Of a stretch of DNA of 64,000 nucleotides, positions 24,413 to 33,730 are shown piece after piece. A program made the position numbers and the translations under genes. Below the pieces are notes generated by a model. That model saw nothing but the letters and a program-made list of their open reading frames with translations. It was not told the DNA's origin and made no database searches. This DNA is from Mojavia pulchra JT2-VF2 (lineage in GTDB: Bacteria > Cyanobacteriota > Cyanobacteriia > Cyanobacteriales > Nostocaceae). The DNA lies in assembly GCA_019359325.1 (NCBI GenBank), contig JAHHHN010000028.1:1-64000 (forward strand), in the 5' to 3' direction. Positions within the stretch are counted from its first letter, which is position 1, and the number at the start of each line of letters is the position of its first letter.

Positions 24413-24452
24413 TCAAAAAATAACCCCCGCCTCTGGTCATCAGGTGCGGGGG
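24413..24452 (-). terminator. Rho-independent terminator or attenuator before the HNH gene
   Basis: On the minus strand a CCCCCGC/GCGGGGG stem (24446-24452 with 24424-24430) is followed by TTATTTTTT. It ends about 16 bp before the HNH start, so it could end an upstream RNA or act as an attenuator in the HNH leader. Confidence 0.65.
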
Positions 24453-24479
24453 TCTCTTCGTTGATACTTTTTGCCCTAT

Positions 24480-24560
24480 GTCGGTGCTAGACAACACTTG
24501 CACCTCCCGCTCTGGATAAGCTGATCTGGATTTAGCCATCTGGAAATCGCTTTCTGCACG
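24480..24560 (-). other. tRNA-like or structured sequence upstream of the HNH gene
   Basis: On the minus strand a GGTGC...GCACC stem surrounds AAGTGTTGTCTA after GAGCGGGA; this resembles the T arm and acceptor end of a tRNA or a structured leader RNA, ahead of the terminator at 24413. No complete tRNA could be folded. Otherwise 24398-24881 holds no convincing gene. Confidence 0.3.
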
Positions 24561-24881
24561 CCAGTGTTTACAGATTTACCGCCCTTCACCTGATATGTTC
24601 TGACCTCAAATGCAAATAGCGCGATTACTCTGCCTAAACCCCAGCTGGGTCGGCAATGTATCGCGCTACTTAACATTGAGGAAAATCTGCGGCTCATTGA
24701 ATGCTTGTAGTATTTGTAATCGACAATAGTTTAATAATACATTTGTAGTATCTATTTGTCCACTGCACAGCCACTGTGTTACTTATAAGCTGCAATTATT
24801 AAATTTTTAAGCAAACTTTTAGTTACATTTTTTTTACAATCCGTTACAAGTTCTCGTTACCGCTACTAAGTTTTGAAATTT

Positions 24882-25310
24882 TTATTTCAGTCCATAATAA
24901 CTTAAAGCTCGTTTTGTCCAATTGTAAAAGCCATTGATGTAGCGTACTTGCGTCAGCAAGGGGCAGAAGTATACTGATTGGGTTTCAAGCCAACGCTTAT
25001 AGTAATCAATCCAATCTAAATATTGCAACCACACTGGATAGTTAATTTCTGAGATTTGATATCGCTTTCTACTTAACCTGGAAGGAAACTTGCGTCCTTT
25101 TTCAACCGCAGCACAAACTAACCAGTAGTTGAGGTAAACAAATTTTTCCGCACTATCTATATTGGGAAACAGCCACATGCAGTGATAATGCTTGCCTGAC
25201 CCATCTATTACTTCCAGAGAATAATGAAAAGGTTCGCATACGATTGGCATTGGCACTAAGTCGATGTGATAGAGCCAGTGTCCACAGACTTTTGTAATCG
25301 GACAGTCCAC
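24882..25310 (-). CDS. Unknown protein (142 aa)
   Basis: Aromatic-rich protein (HWLYHIDLVPMPIVCEPFHY; YPVWLQYLDWIDYYKRWLET) without a recognised domain or membrane span. Start uncertain; the ATG at 25310 is the first in frame. Stands between spacers. Confidence 0.45.
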   Translation of the reverse strand: MDCPITKVCGHWLYHIDLVPMPIVCEPFHYSLEVIDGSGKHYHCMWLFPNIDSAEKFVYLNYWLVCAAVEKGRKFPSRLSRKRYQISEINYPVWLQYLDWIDYYKRWLETQSVYFCPLLTQVRYINGFYNWTKRALSYYGLK

Positions 25311-25480
25311 TGTTTTTAAAACTTACGGCAATTAATTCACAATCTACCATTGCAGTAGGTGATCGTCGCCCAAGAGCAGATGCTAAAAATGCTTTCAAAA
25401 ACCACCAAGTAAGAAACGTCTTAACTTAATTTCTTACTTTATTTGCCACAAGCAAGTCACATCAATGGTTATGAGAGCCA

Positions 25481-25582
25481 TTACTTCGCACGATTCTTGC
25501 GCCGTTGAAGCTCTTGGATCTGGGGAAGCTCTTGAGGCTCTTGGAGAAAGAAGTTTTCAAATATACTTAATACATTGAGCAT
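25481..25582 (-). CDS. Possible 33-aa small protein
   Basis: An ATG with GGGAG 6 bp upstream opens a 33-codon frame (MLNVLSIFENFF, then Glu/Gln/Leu-rich with LPQIQELQRRKNRAK). No relative is known to me. The surrounding spacer 25311-25638 holds nothing else. Confidence 0.35.
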   Translation of the reverse strand: MLNVLSIFENFFLQEPQELPQIQELQRRKNRAK

Positions 25583-25638
25583 TTTTCTCCCATAATTATG
25601 CGATAAAGCAGAAGTTGTAGAGGTAACGCATAGTCAAC

Positions 25639-25955
25639 TTAATGTTGCATCAGCCAAGGTGATGGATTATTTATCATACTTACAAAACCTGCCAAAACTT
25701 GGTTGTAAGTCCCATAAATTTCTCTACCTTTCTCAACATCAATGTAATTACATTTAACTGCAAATTTAATCCATGTCTGAGTTTCTGCTGCTTCTGCTTC
25801 GCAGTCGTTAAGTTTGGCTACAAATGCCGCTTCATATCGTCTCTTTCTCCAAGCCTCTGCAAAATTTGCACATACAGAGCGCGGCGAGCGGCGGATTTGA
25901 TCGGTTAATGAATACCGTTCTTCAACTGGAAATTTTTTTGATAATTCAAAAAACT
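25639..25955 (-). pseudogene. 5'-truncated four helix bundle gene
   Basis: The reading frame matches the protein at 8718-9137 from FELSKKFPVEERYSLTDQIR to the end (NNPSPWLMQH), but the first 40 residues are missing. The break lies at about 25955, next to the end of the Lrp-type regulator gene, marking a recombination junction. Confidence 0.8.
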
Positions 25956-25968
25956 GTGGGCGATCGCA

Positions 25969-26454
25969 TTAGTCTGTTTGAGGTGCTTTTGGGAAGATTG
26001 CATCGCTGATGGTGCGTTCAGCAATTGGAACTGAAAGCACAATGGAAGTTGTGACTGTCGCGTAAGGGATAAAGCGATCAACGACTTGCTCCAGGTGACT
26101 GACAGATGTAACAGCCACCTCAACTAAATAATGGTCATTACCCGCCACTCGATAGCAAGATAGGACTTCAGGACATTCATGCAGCAGCGATCGCATCCTG
26201 TAGCATCCCTCTCCAAATGCTTTGATTGTGATGAAAGCTGTGATGGTTAACCCTAGCTTGTCTAAATTCAGCTTGGCTTGATACCCAGTAATTATCCCTG
26301 ATTCTTCGAGTCGGCGGACTCGTTCTGCGACTGCTGGTGCGGATAATCCCACTCGTTTCCCCAATTCTTTGAAAGGAATGCGGGCATCTTCTTGCAGGAT
26401 CGTGAGAATCTGCCAACTTGTTTCATCTAGTAGCTTTTGAGCATTATACATCAC
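25969..26454 (-). CDS. Lrp/AsnC-family transcriptional regulator
   Basis: 161 residues: N-terminal helix-turn-helix (DETSWQILTILQEDARIPFK, KRVGLSAPAVAERVRRLEES) and a C-terminal RAM/AsnC ligand domain (ITAFITIKAF; CYRVAGNDHYLVEVAVTSVS). Divergent from the redox operon starting at 26595 with 140 bp between; it probably controls that operon in response to a small molecule. Confidence 0.9.
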   Translation of the reverse strand: MMYNAQKLLDETSWQILTILQEDARIPFKELGKRVGLSAPAVAERVRRLEESGIITGYQAKLNLDKLGLTITAFITIKAFGEGCYRMRSLLHECPEVLSCYRVAGNDHYLVEVAVTSVSHLEQVVDRFIPYATVTTSIVLSVPIAERTISDAIFPKAPQTD

Positions 26455-26594
26455 TTGATTAAATAAATAAGGTCTGGATTGTAAAATTCCTTTTTATTTT
26501 AAGCGTTAGAGCATTTATTAATTACTTTATATATGTATTTTGGCAAATTTAATTTACATAATTAGATGTATTAACTGGAGTAATTTATCTGTCA

Positions 26595-27239
26595 ATGACT
26601 TTAACGATCGCAATCACCTCAGATTTTATTTGCCCCTGGTGTTTGGTTGCAGATGTGCGGCTCAAGCAAGCAATTGCACAACTTAGCTCTCCTATTGCCA
26701 TACAACGAATCTGGTATCCCTTTGAGCTAAACCCTGACATGCCTGCTATCGGTATGGATCGCAAAACCTATCGTTCTCAAAAATTTGGCAGTTGGGAACA
26801 TTCACAACTGTTGGATGCAAAAACGATACAGGCTACTCTTGCGGATGGGATTGAGTTTCGCTATGACTTGATGCAAGTGACACCCAACACGCTTAATGCT
26901 CATCGATTGACTTGGTTTGCAGCTGGGGAAGGTAAAGCGGCCCAGATAGCTGAAGGTATCCTAGCCGCCTACTTCACCAAAGGGCAGAATATTGGTGAAA
27001 TTGAAATCTTAGTCAATCTCGCGGTTGAGGTTGGCATTGATGCAGGCAAAGCCAAAGCATTCTTGCTATCTGCTCAAGGCATTCAGTCAGTCAAAGAATT
27101 GGAACAGCAGGCGATCGCCCAAGGGATTTACGGTGTCCCGGCGATTCGCATTGGAGGGGAAATTTTATCGGGGGCACAACCTGTTGAGGTATTTGTAGCT
27201 GCATTGCAGACTGCGATCAAACAATTGCAGACAGTATAA
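26595..27239 (+). CDS. FrnE-like DsbA family oxidoreductase
   Basis: 214 residues with thioredoxin fold and CPWC active site (DFICPWCLVADVR) and the YGVPAIRIGGEIL cis-Pro region. FrnE-type proteins are cytoplasmic disulfide isomerase-like or polyketide-related enzymes; no signal peptide is seen. First gene of a five-gene operon. Confidence 0.88.
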   Translation: MTLTIAITSDFICPWCLVADVRLKQAIAQLSSPIAIQRIWYPFELNPDMPAIGMDRKTYRSQKFGSWEHSQLLDAKTIQATLADGIEFRYDLMQVTPNTLNAHRLTWFAAGEGKAAQIAEGILAAYFTKGQNIGEIEILVNLAVEVGIDAGKAKAFLLSAQGIQSVKELEQQAIAQGIYGVPAIRIGGEILSGAQPVEVFVAALQTAIKQLQTV

Positions 27240-27279
27240 CAGTTGAATTTAACCGTAATTGCCACAAATCCCTGTAGTC

Positions 27280-28566
27280 ATGGCATCCATAGCAGAGCAA
27301 ACAAGCTTATCCTCTCAACCCAGAAAAGTCAGGCTCTACGGACAACCAAACTCAGCAGAAGCTTACAAAATTCGAGATTTTCTCAATCGTAGCGTTGTTG
27401 AGTTTGATTGGATTGAGCTTTCTTGTAATGAAGATTGTTATCAAGCACTCGGTCTAGCAACGTTGAGTGATATTCGATTACCAGTTGTAGAATTTCCCGA
27501 TGGTACGCAAATATTTGCTCCCACTATTCTGGAGATTGCCCAGCGCCTGGGTTGGGTGACACAACCCAAGTTTAAAGAATACGATCTCTCAATTTATGGA
27601 GCGGGGCCTGCTGGGTTAAGTGCTGCGGTTTATGCTGCATCTGAAGGATTACGCACGGTTTTAATTGAACGACACGCAGTCGGCGGACAGGCTGGCACCA
27701 GTTCATTGATTGAGAATTATATGGGATTTCCCGAAGGAATTAGTGGTGCTGACTTAGCAGAACGAGCGCGTCAGCAGGCAGTTAAATTCGGAGTTGAATT
27801 GCTGCTCTTGCGCGAAGGGATTAAAGCCGAATTCAAAAACAACCGAATTTATGTAGACATGGCAGATAGGAGCAAAATGATTGCCCGTGCCAACATTTGT
27901 GCCACAGGGGTTGAGTATCAACGGCTCAATCTTGCTAATGAAGACCGATTTCTCAATGTCGGGTTGTTTTATGGTGCAGGTGCCAGCGAAGCCCTAATGT
28001 GTCAGGGAAAACATATTTTTGTTGTGGGTGGTGGTAACTCAGCCGGCCAAGCTGCAATCTATTTCTCCGATCATGCCGAAAAGGTAACTATGTTGGTTCG
28101 AGGTGATAATTTGGCAGCAACCCTATCCCAGTACCTGATTAACCGGATTACGAACACCAGCAATATTGAGGTACTTTTCAATACCCAAGTGACAGGGCTA
28201 GCTGGGGATACAACGCTGCAACAAATTGAGATTAGCAACAGCCGTGATGGTTCAGTGCAGCAAGTTGATACGCAACGCCTGTTTGTGTGTATTGGTGGTG
28301 TGCCAAACACAGAATGGGCAAAGGATACAAACATCATTCGCGATCGCGCGGGCTATTTAATTACAGGTTCAGACTTGCTCGATTCGGGATATCTGCTCCA
28401 ACATTGGACACTTGATCGCAATCCGTTCTTTTTGGAAACCAGTGTCCCTGGTTCGTTTGCAGCTGGGGATGTCCGGCACGGGTCGATTAAACGAGTTGCT
28501 TCAGCAGTAGGCGAGGGAGCAATGGCAGTGACGTTTGTCCATAAATATCTGGAGGAAACGCGATGA
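27280..28566 (+). CDS. FAD/NAD(P)-dependent oxidoreductase, thioredoxin reductase-like without CxxC
   Basis: About 428 residues from the ATG at 27280. An N-terminal glutaredoxin-like 80 residues (KVRLYGQPNSAEAYKIRDFL) precede a TrxR-type fold with GAGPAG, VVGGGNSAGQAA and a C-terminal GDVRHGSIKR FAD motif. The redox CxxC of thioredoxin reductases is replaced by FYGAGASEA, so it cannot work as a normal TrxR. Overlaps the next gene by 4 bp (ATGA). Confidence 0.85.
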   Translation: MASIAEQTSLSSQPRKVRLYGQPNSAEAYKIRDFLNRSVVEFDWIELSCNEDCYQALGLATLSDIRLPVVEFPDGTQIFAPTILEIAQRLGWVTQPKFKEYDLSIYGAGPAGLSAAVYAASEGLRTVLIERHAVGGQAGTSSLIENYMGFPEGISGADLAERARQQAVKFGVELLLLREGIKAEFKNNRIYVDMADRSKMIARANICATGVEYQRLNLANEDRFLNVGLFYGAGASEALMCQGKHIFVVGGGNSAGQAAIYFSDHAEKVTMLVRGDNLAATLSQYLINRITNTSNIEVLFNTQVTGLAGDTTLQQIEISNSRDGSVQQVDTQRLFVCIGGVPNTEWAKDTNIIRDRAGYLITGSDLLDSGYLLQHWTLDRNPFFLETSVPGSFAAGDVRHGSIKRVASAVGEGAMAVTFVHKYLEETR

Positions 28567-29732
28567 ATTTGTCAGGTAATCGTGCCATTGTCATTGGTGG
28601 CTCACTAGCAGGGCTATTTGCTGGCACACTTCTGCGTTCCATAGGTTGGCAGGTAGATATTTATGAGCGATCGCCTCACACACTCGATAGTCGTGGGGGC
28701 GGTGTCGTTTTGCAGCCAGATGTAGTAGAGGCATTTCAACGCGCAGGAATTCCCCATGAGGCTTTAGGTGTGCCAGCACACGAGCGCTACTATCTACAAC
28801 GGGATGGCAGCATCCAAAGAATGCCGATGCGTCAAACTTTAACCTCTTGGAATTTGCTTTATGGCAACCTGCGGCGACATTTTCCAGATGCTCACTACCA
28901 TCAAGGAAAAGTACTGACAAATTTTCAACTAGAAGGCGAACAGATTGTCGCAATTTTTGCTGATGGTACTCGTGAAATCAGCGATCTACTAATAGGTGCA
29001 GATGGAGCGAATTCCACCATGCGCCAACTGTTGTTGCCGACCTACAGCCCACTATATGCTGGCTATGTTGGCTATCGAGGTTTGGTCAACGAACCAGATT
29101 TAGACCCAGAAACGGCGGCAATTTTCACGGAGCGATTTGTGTTCTATCAGTTTCGCAATTCTCATATTCTGCAATATGTAATTCCAGGAGAGAATGAGTC
29201 ATTGGTGTCGGGAGAACGGCGATTTAACTGGGTTTGGTATGTCAATTACGATGAAAAAACGGAACTGCCTAGCATTCTGACAGACAAGCATGGCAAACAG
29301 CGAGACTACTCCATTCCGCCGGGAATGATGGCTTTTGCCGTTGAACAAGAAATGCGCTCTTATGCAAACCGCGTGCTGGTGACTCCGTTTCAAAAGTTGG
29401 TTGCGGCGACAAAAGAGCCGTTCGTGCAAGCCATTTTGGATCTGGGTGTCCCGCAAATGGCATTTGGTCGGATTGCGCTACTTGGGGATGCGGCATTTAT
29501 TCCTCGACCGCATACAGCAGCGAGTGTATCTAAAGGGGCTGCCAATGCGATCGCCCTTGCGGATGCCTTAGTTGCTCAGAATCATCATGTTCCTAGTGCG
29601 CTGAATGCCTGGGAAACCGATCAGCTGAGATTGGGAATGCATTTATGGAAAACTGGACAGGATCTTGGTGAGCGTTCTCAGTCCATGTATGGCACGGATC
29701 GGTTTGATGAACCCATTGTGCAACAAGCTTAA
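28563..29732 (+). CDS. FAD-dependent aromatic-ring-type monooxygenase
   Basis: 389 residues with GGSLAGLFAGTLLR (FAD Rossmann motif), LLIGADGANSTMR (DG motif) and LLGDAAFIPRPHTAAS (GD motif). Resembles group A hydroxylases such as 2,6-dihydroxypyridine 3-monooxygenase. Translationally coupled to the upstream reductase. Substrate unknown. Confidence 0.87.
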   Translation: MNLSGNRAIVIGGSLAGLFAGTLLRSIGWQVDIYERSPHTLDSRGGGVVLQPDVVEAFQRAGIPHEALGVPAHERYYLQRDGSIQRMPMRQTLTSWNLLYGNLRRHFPDAHYHQGKVLTNFQLEGEQIVAIFADGTREISDLLIGADGANSTMRQLLLPTYSPLYAGYVGYRGLVNEPDLDPETAAIFTERFVFYQFRNSHILQYVIPGENESLVSGERRFNWVWYVNYDEKTELPSILTDKHGKQRDYSIPPGMMAFAVEQEMRSYANRVLVTPFQKLVAATKEPFVQAILDLGVPQMAFGRIALLGDAAFIPRPHTAASVSKGAANAIALADALVAQNHHVPSALNAWETDQLRLGMHLWKTGQDLGERSQSMYGTDRFDEPIVQQA

Positions 29733-29930
29733 AAGTTTATGTTTCAAGCTCCAAATCAGTTAACCTCCCTCATGAGCCTCAGCCGTTTTCAAGCGTTTAG
29801 TGATGGAGCGTTAGCAAAGCGGCTCCCAAAGAGCTTCGCCGCCACGCTTTTGGCCCTTAAAATTCGCGTCGCCGATCTATCGAATCCCACATCTGAACTA
29901 ATCCAGCAAGAACTGGGGCTAACGAATCTC

Positions 29931-31088
29931 ATGAAACCTCAAATCTTTTGGCTGATGGCGATTATTTGCGCGTTTGCGGTCGCTAATCTTTATTACAATC
30001 AGCCGATTCTAGCTGCGATCGCCCACAGTTTTCATGCAAGCGTAGCGGAAGCTGGCTGGATTCCCACAATGACACAGTTGGGATACGCTTCTGGATTGCT
30101 GTTGTTTGTTCCCTTGGGCGATCGGTTTGAACAACGACGATTAATCGTGATTATGCTGTTGATCACCGCTATTAACTTATTCACTGCGGCATTATCGCCC
30201 AATCTTAAAACATTAATTCTGGCAAGTTATGGCATTGGTGCTACGACGATCGTCGCTCAAATCCTCTTACCCTTTTCGACTCAATTAGCTTCATCCAGCG
30301 AACAAGGCAAAATTATCGGCAACTTGATGAGTGCTCTGTTTGTGGGCATTTTACTGGCAAGACCAATTGGCGGTTGGGTTGGCGAACAATTCAACTGGCG
30401 GGCGATCTACTGGTTGGCAGGCGGTGTGATGCTACTGCTGGCGATCGCTTCGGCTCAGTTACTTCCAAAGTATCAACCCACGTTGAAGTTGAGTTATGAA
30501 CAATTGCTGCGTTCTCTGTGGGATTTGATCGAATCTCAGTCTGCATTACGTACAGCTAGTTTGATTCAAGCCATGCTGTTTGGGGCATTTAGCGCATTTT
30601 GGTCAACACTGGCATTTTTACTCACCCGCCCACCCTATTCCTACGGCAGCAATGCTGTTGGTTTATTTGGTTTGGTGGGTATTGCTGGCATTTTGGCAGC
30701 ACCCCTACTGGGGAAGATGGCAGATCGAGTCACAGCGAAAATCCTACGCTTGATGGTGGGGATGGCAATTGTAGGGGCGACCATTGCATATCTAATGTTT
30801 TGGCAATTCGGCACGCAACTTTGGGGCTTGATTGTTGGCAGTGTCTTACTGAACTTGAGTAGCCAAGGTGCACTAGTTGCGAATCAAGTCAAAGTTTATA
30901 GTCTCGATCCGGACGCTCGGAGTCGTCTCAATACCGTGTTTATGGTCGCAACCTTTCTTGGTGCTTCGCTCGGATCGGTTATTGGAACCTACGGTTGGAG
31001 CCTACTGCAATGGTCGGGAGTTTGCATTGCTGGGTTGTTCTTGATTGGAGTTGCGGCAATCTGGTTTTGGTTGCCCAGAATTAAGTGA
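29931..31088 (+). CDS. MFS efflux transporter
   Basis: The frame opens at 29739, but the first 64 residues contain a dispersed GC-rich repeat (around 29810-29870) and no membrane segment; the ATG at 29931 (MKPQIFWLMAI) fits MFS proteins better. About 385 residues with roughly 12 membrane segments and the loop 2-3 signature-like GDRFEQRR. DHA1-like drug or metabolite exporter; overlaps the frame of the next gene. Confidence 0.85.
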   Translation: MKPQIFWLMAIICAFAVANLYYNQPILAAIAHSFHASVAEAGWIPTMTQLGYASGLLLFVPLGDRFEQRRLIVIMLLITAINLFTAALSPNLKTLILASYGIGATTIVAQILLPFSTQLASSSEQGKIIGNLMSALFVGILLARPIGGWVGEQFNWRAIYWLAGGVMLLLAIASAQLLPKYQPTLKLSYEQLLRSLWDLIESQSALRTASLIQAMLFGAFSAFWSTLAFLLTRPPYSYGSNAVGLFGLVGIAGILAAPLLGKMADRVTAKILRLMVGMAIVGATIAYLMFWQFGTQLWGLIVGSVLLNLSSQGALVANQVKVYSLDPDARSRLNTVFMVATFLGASLGSVIGTYGWSLLQWSGVCIAGLFLIGVAAIWFWLPRIK

Positions 31089-31153
31089 AATTCAGCCTAA
31101 TTGGTGGTTCAACCCCTGTGATTCATTGTTTTGTAATTGTGAGGATAAAACTC

Positions 31154-32260
31154 ATGCCGGATCTGAAATTGCTTTCTCCAGCAACTCTTGGTACTTTGGA
31201 ACTTCCTAATCGGATGATTATGGCACCGTTAACCCGATGCCGTGCTGGTAATGGGTATGTCCCTCAACCAATTAACGCAACTTACTACGCTCAAAGAGCA
31301 TCCGCCGGACTGATCATCAGTGAAGCCACTCAAGTTGCTCCCAATGGTATTGGCTATCCCAATACACCCGGAATTTATACATCAGAGCAAGTCGAAGGTT
31401 GGAAGCAAGTGACAAATGCCGTTCATGCTCAAGGTGGACGGATTTTTCTCCAACTGTGGCACGCTGGACGAGTTGCCCATCCTTCATTATTGCCACCCAA
31501 TGAAATCCTGATCGCTCCCAGTGCAATTCCAGCGAACTGCATGGCAGATACCGCCCTAGGGCAGCAACCCCACGTTACGCCTAGAGCTTTAGCATTAGAA
31601 GAAATTCCACCGATTGTGTCACAGTTCCAGCAGGGCGCAAGAAATGCTCTAGCCGCTGGATTTGATGGTGTTGAGATTCATAGCGCCAACGGGTATCTAC
31701 TCGATCAATTTCTGCAAGATAACTCCAATCAGCGATCAGATGAATATGGAGGTTCTGTCGAAAACCGAACACGCCTACTACTGGAAGTTGTTCAAGCAGT
31801 GGTTGAAGTTTGGGGACAAACAAAAGTAGGTGTGCGATTATCACCAAGCAGTTCTTTTAATGATATGAGGGACTCAAATCCAACCGCGACTTTTAGCTAC
31901 GTCGCCGATGTGTTAAATCAATTTGGGCTAGCCTATCTCCATGTCATTGAACCGCGCATTCAAGGAAATGTAACAATCGCTGATGAGGGCAAGGGGTTAG
32001 ATACAAAGTTTTTCCGTTCTATTTTTCAAGGTTCGATGATCGCAGCAGGTGGTTATACCCGCGAAACGGGCGAAGCCATCTTGCAAGATAATGGTGTTGA
32101 CTTCGTTGCTTTCGGTCGCTTATTTCTAGCAAATCCAGATTTACCAAAACGTTTTGCACTCAATGCCCCACTGAATCGGCACGATCGTAGTACGTTTTAC
32201 AGCAGCGGTGAACGAGGGTATACAGATTACCCAGCGATCAACCGTGAGAGTTTAGGGTAA
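31154..32260 (+). CDS. Old Yellow Enzyme-type alkene reductase
   Basis: About 368 residues from MPDLKLLSP (31154), with GAGG upstream; the frame also opens at 31085. Family motifs: RMIMAPLTRCRA, QLWHAGRVAHPS, DGVEIHSANGYLLDQFLQ and RSDEYGGSVENR. FMN enzymes that reduce activated C=C bonds with NADPH. Last gene of the operon. Confidence 0.9.
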   Translation: MPDLKLLSPATLGTLELPNRMIMAPLTRCRAGNGYVPQPINATYYAQRASAGLIISEATQVAPNGIGYPNTPGIYTSEQVEGWKQVTNAVHAQGGRIFLQLWHAGRVAHPSLLPPNEILIAPSAIPANCMADTALGQQPHVTPRALALEEIPPIVSQFQQGARNALAAGFDGVEIHSANGYLLDQFLQDNSNQRSDEYGGSVENRTRLLLEVVQAVVEVWGQTKVGVRLSPSSSFNDMRDSNPTATFSYVADVLNQFGLAYLHVIEPRIQGNVTIADEGKGLDTKFFRSIFQGSMIAAGGYTRETGEAILQDNGVDFVAFGRLFLANPDLPKRFALNAPLNRHDRSTFYSSGERGYTDYPAINRESLG

Positions 32261-32581
32261 GTACTTAGACAGAATTAATTACATACATTGTTGCTATAGT
32301 ATAGTCAAAAATCATTTTAAATATCACAGATGCTAACGCATTGATGTAAATAGAAAGCTAGCTAACCGCTTCATAGATAGCCAGTTACTAGTTATATCAA
32401 CAGGAGTTAAAACAATGCAATTAGCACAGTAATGTTAACAGAGCTTCTCCGTTATTATTTACGGATTTTCTACTCTCTTTATTTTTCAATTATTGCTAGA
32501 GATATCTATCGCTTTTGAAAAACACTGCAACTGCACTACATCTAGAAAACCCACTGTAATTCAAACCGAAACCTTAACTGA

Positions 32582-32785
32582 AAAATCCAAAATTCGGATA
32601 TCTACCAAAAACAAACATCAAGTATCTACAACCAAACAGATGACTGTTTAACAGTTAAGAAAGAAATGCTCACAAGTTGGAATAAATGGAGTTACGCTAT
32701 CCAAGAAACTAAAACAGGCAAGAAACGACATCTCAACCGAGAAGAAATGTTAATAGCCTTAAGCCAAATTAAACAGTCAGCATAA
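32582..32785 (+). pseudogene. Possible gene remnant
   Basis: An open stretch without an early start ends in MLTSWNKWSYAIQETKTG, HLNREEMLIALSQIKQ at a TAA at 32783; the last 39 codons have their own ATG at 32666. It may be a decayed gene or a short peptide gene. Nothing else is seen in 32261-32833. Confidence 0.3.
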
Positions 32786-32833
32786 TAAAAATATAAACTG
32801 ATAGTAATTCATTCTATTATTAGTTTATATAAA

Positions 32834-33055
32834 ATGGACAAGTACTGTATTTATTGGCGAAGAAAAAATTCTAGTAAGGACGCATCACCCTTAATTTTCA
32901 CTCATCCAAATTCTAGACAAGAAGCAATGATAAGAGGTGATTATGGAGAGATGGAATTGTGGGATAACCTAACTGCTGCTCAAGCAGAAGTAAAAAAATT
33001 TAATCACAGATATCCCAATCTTTTCTTTTGGGTAAAAGAACCAAATGTCAAATAA
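32834..33055 (+). CDS. Conserved cyanobacterial hypothetical (73 aa)
   Basis: Begins MDKYCIYWRRKNSSKDASPL and ends PNLFFWVKEP; soluble, no motif of known activity. Its end overlaps the start of the next gene by 11 bp, suggesting coupling. Confidence 0.55.
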   Translation: MDKYCIYWRRKNSSKDASPLIFTHPNSRQEAMIRGDYGEMELWDNLTAAQAEVKKFNHRYPNLFFWVKEPNVK

Positions 33056-33266
33056 TCATCCCTACAAAATTATTCCTGACAGAATTACCAAACTAGCAAA
33101 AGGCCAGATTTTCGTGTTTGGCAGTAACACGGAAGGAAGACACGGTGCTGGAAGTGCTTTATTTGCGCGACAGTACTGCAATACAGAATGCGGCAATCCG
33201 CAAGGACGACAAGGACAATCTTGGGCGATCGCAACCAAAGGCCTAAATGGCATAGAACCGAGATAG
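33045..33266 (+). pseudogene. Phage-type A1S_2505-like gene, 3' truncated
   Basis: The N-terminal part shows the family pattern GQIFVFGSNTEGRHGAGSAL, QGRQGQSWAIATKG, but the protein stops after 73 residues at the edge of a repeat-bounded segment (33260-33403) where relatives continue. Probably cut by that insertion. Confidence 0.6.
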
Positions 33267-33403
33267 CTGCATTTTCGGAAATTAAGGCTTAAAATGGTTG
33301 CTCTTCTGAATTTTGATAATGTGCTACTTGAATGTAACTGGAATTGTATGTAACGGAAAATGAAGCATATTAGTACTCCTATTTCCGTTCTCGGCTGTAT
33401 CTC
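33260..33403. mobile_element. MITE-like element with imperfect inverted ends
   Basis: The ends GAGATAGCTGCATTTTCGGA (33260) and, inverted, GAGATACAGCCGAGAACGGA (from 33403) share the GAGATA start and the CGGAAAT part. 144 bp, no coding capacity. Target duplication not evident. Confidence 0.4.
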
Positions 33404-33587
33404 AAATCAAGCTCAAGATGGCAATAAGCTACGACCGCACAAAAGTGTTTCGCGGTCGCACCTATCAAAAATGCTTGTAGTAACCCATCTACGGTTTTGA
33501 GAACACAAGCTTTTCTTAATTTTTGATTGATGCTGACGGAGATTACACATAATTAGGAAAAAGTGGAATCTGCAACTGAAAGTGCTT

Positions 33588-33618
33588 CTACCTCTGCAAT
33601 ATCTCATTGCAGAGGTAG
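33588..33618. repeat. Perfect 13-bp stem, 5-base loop hairpin
   Basis: CTACCTCTGCAAT and its exact complement flank ATCTC. No T-run follows, so it is not a classic terminator; it may be a recombination or regulatory site. The rest of 33404-33730 shows nothing. Confidence 0.55.
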
Positions 33619-33730
33619 AAATTGCGTCTCCAGATGATGTCATAGCTGATAAATAGATTCACACCCTGGATTACAAACACAGAGGCAGGTAAACATGATT
33701 AACTGCTCGGCAGAACCAGTGTATTTTTCA

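Noticed and set aside
27280-28566. Annotation as thioredoxin reductase
   Set aside because: The CxxC active site is replaced by FYGAGASEA, so the name would be misleading.
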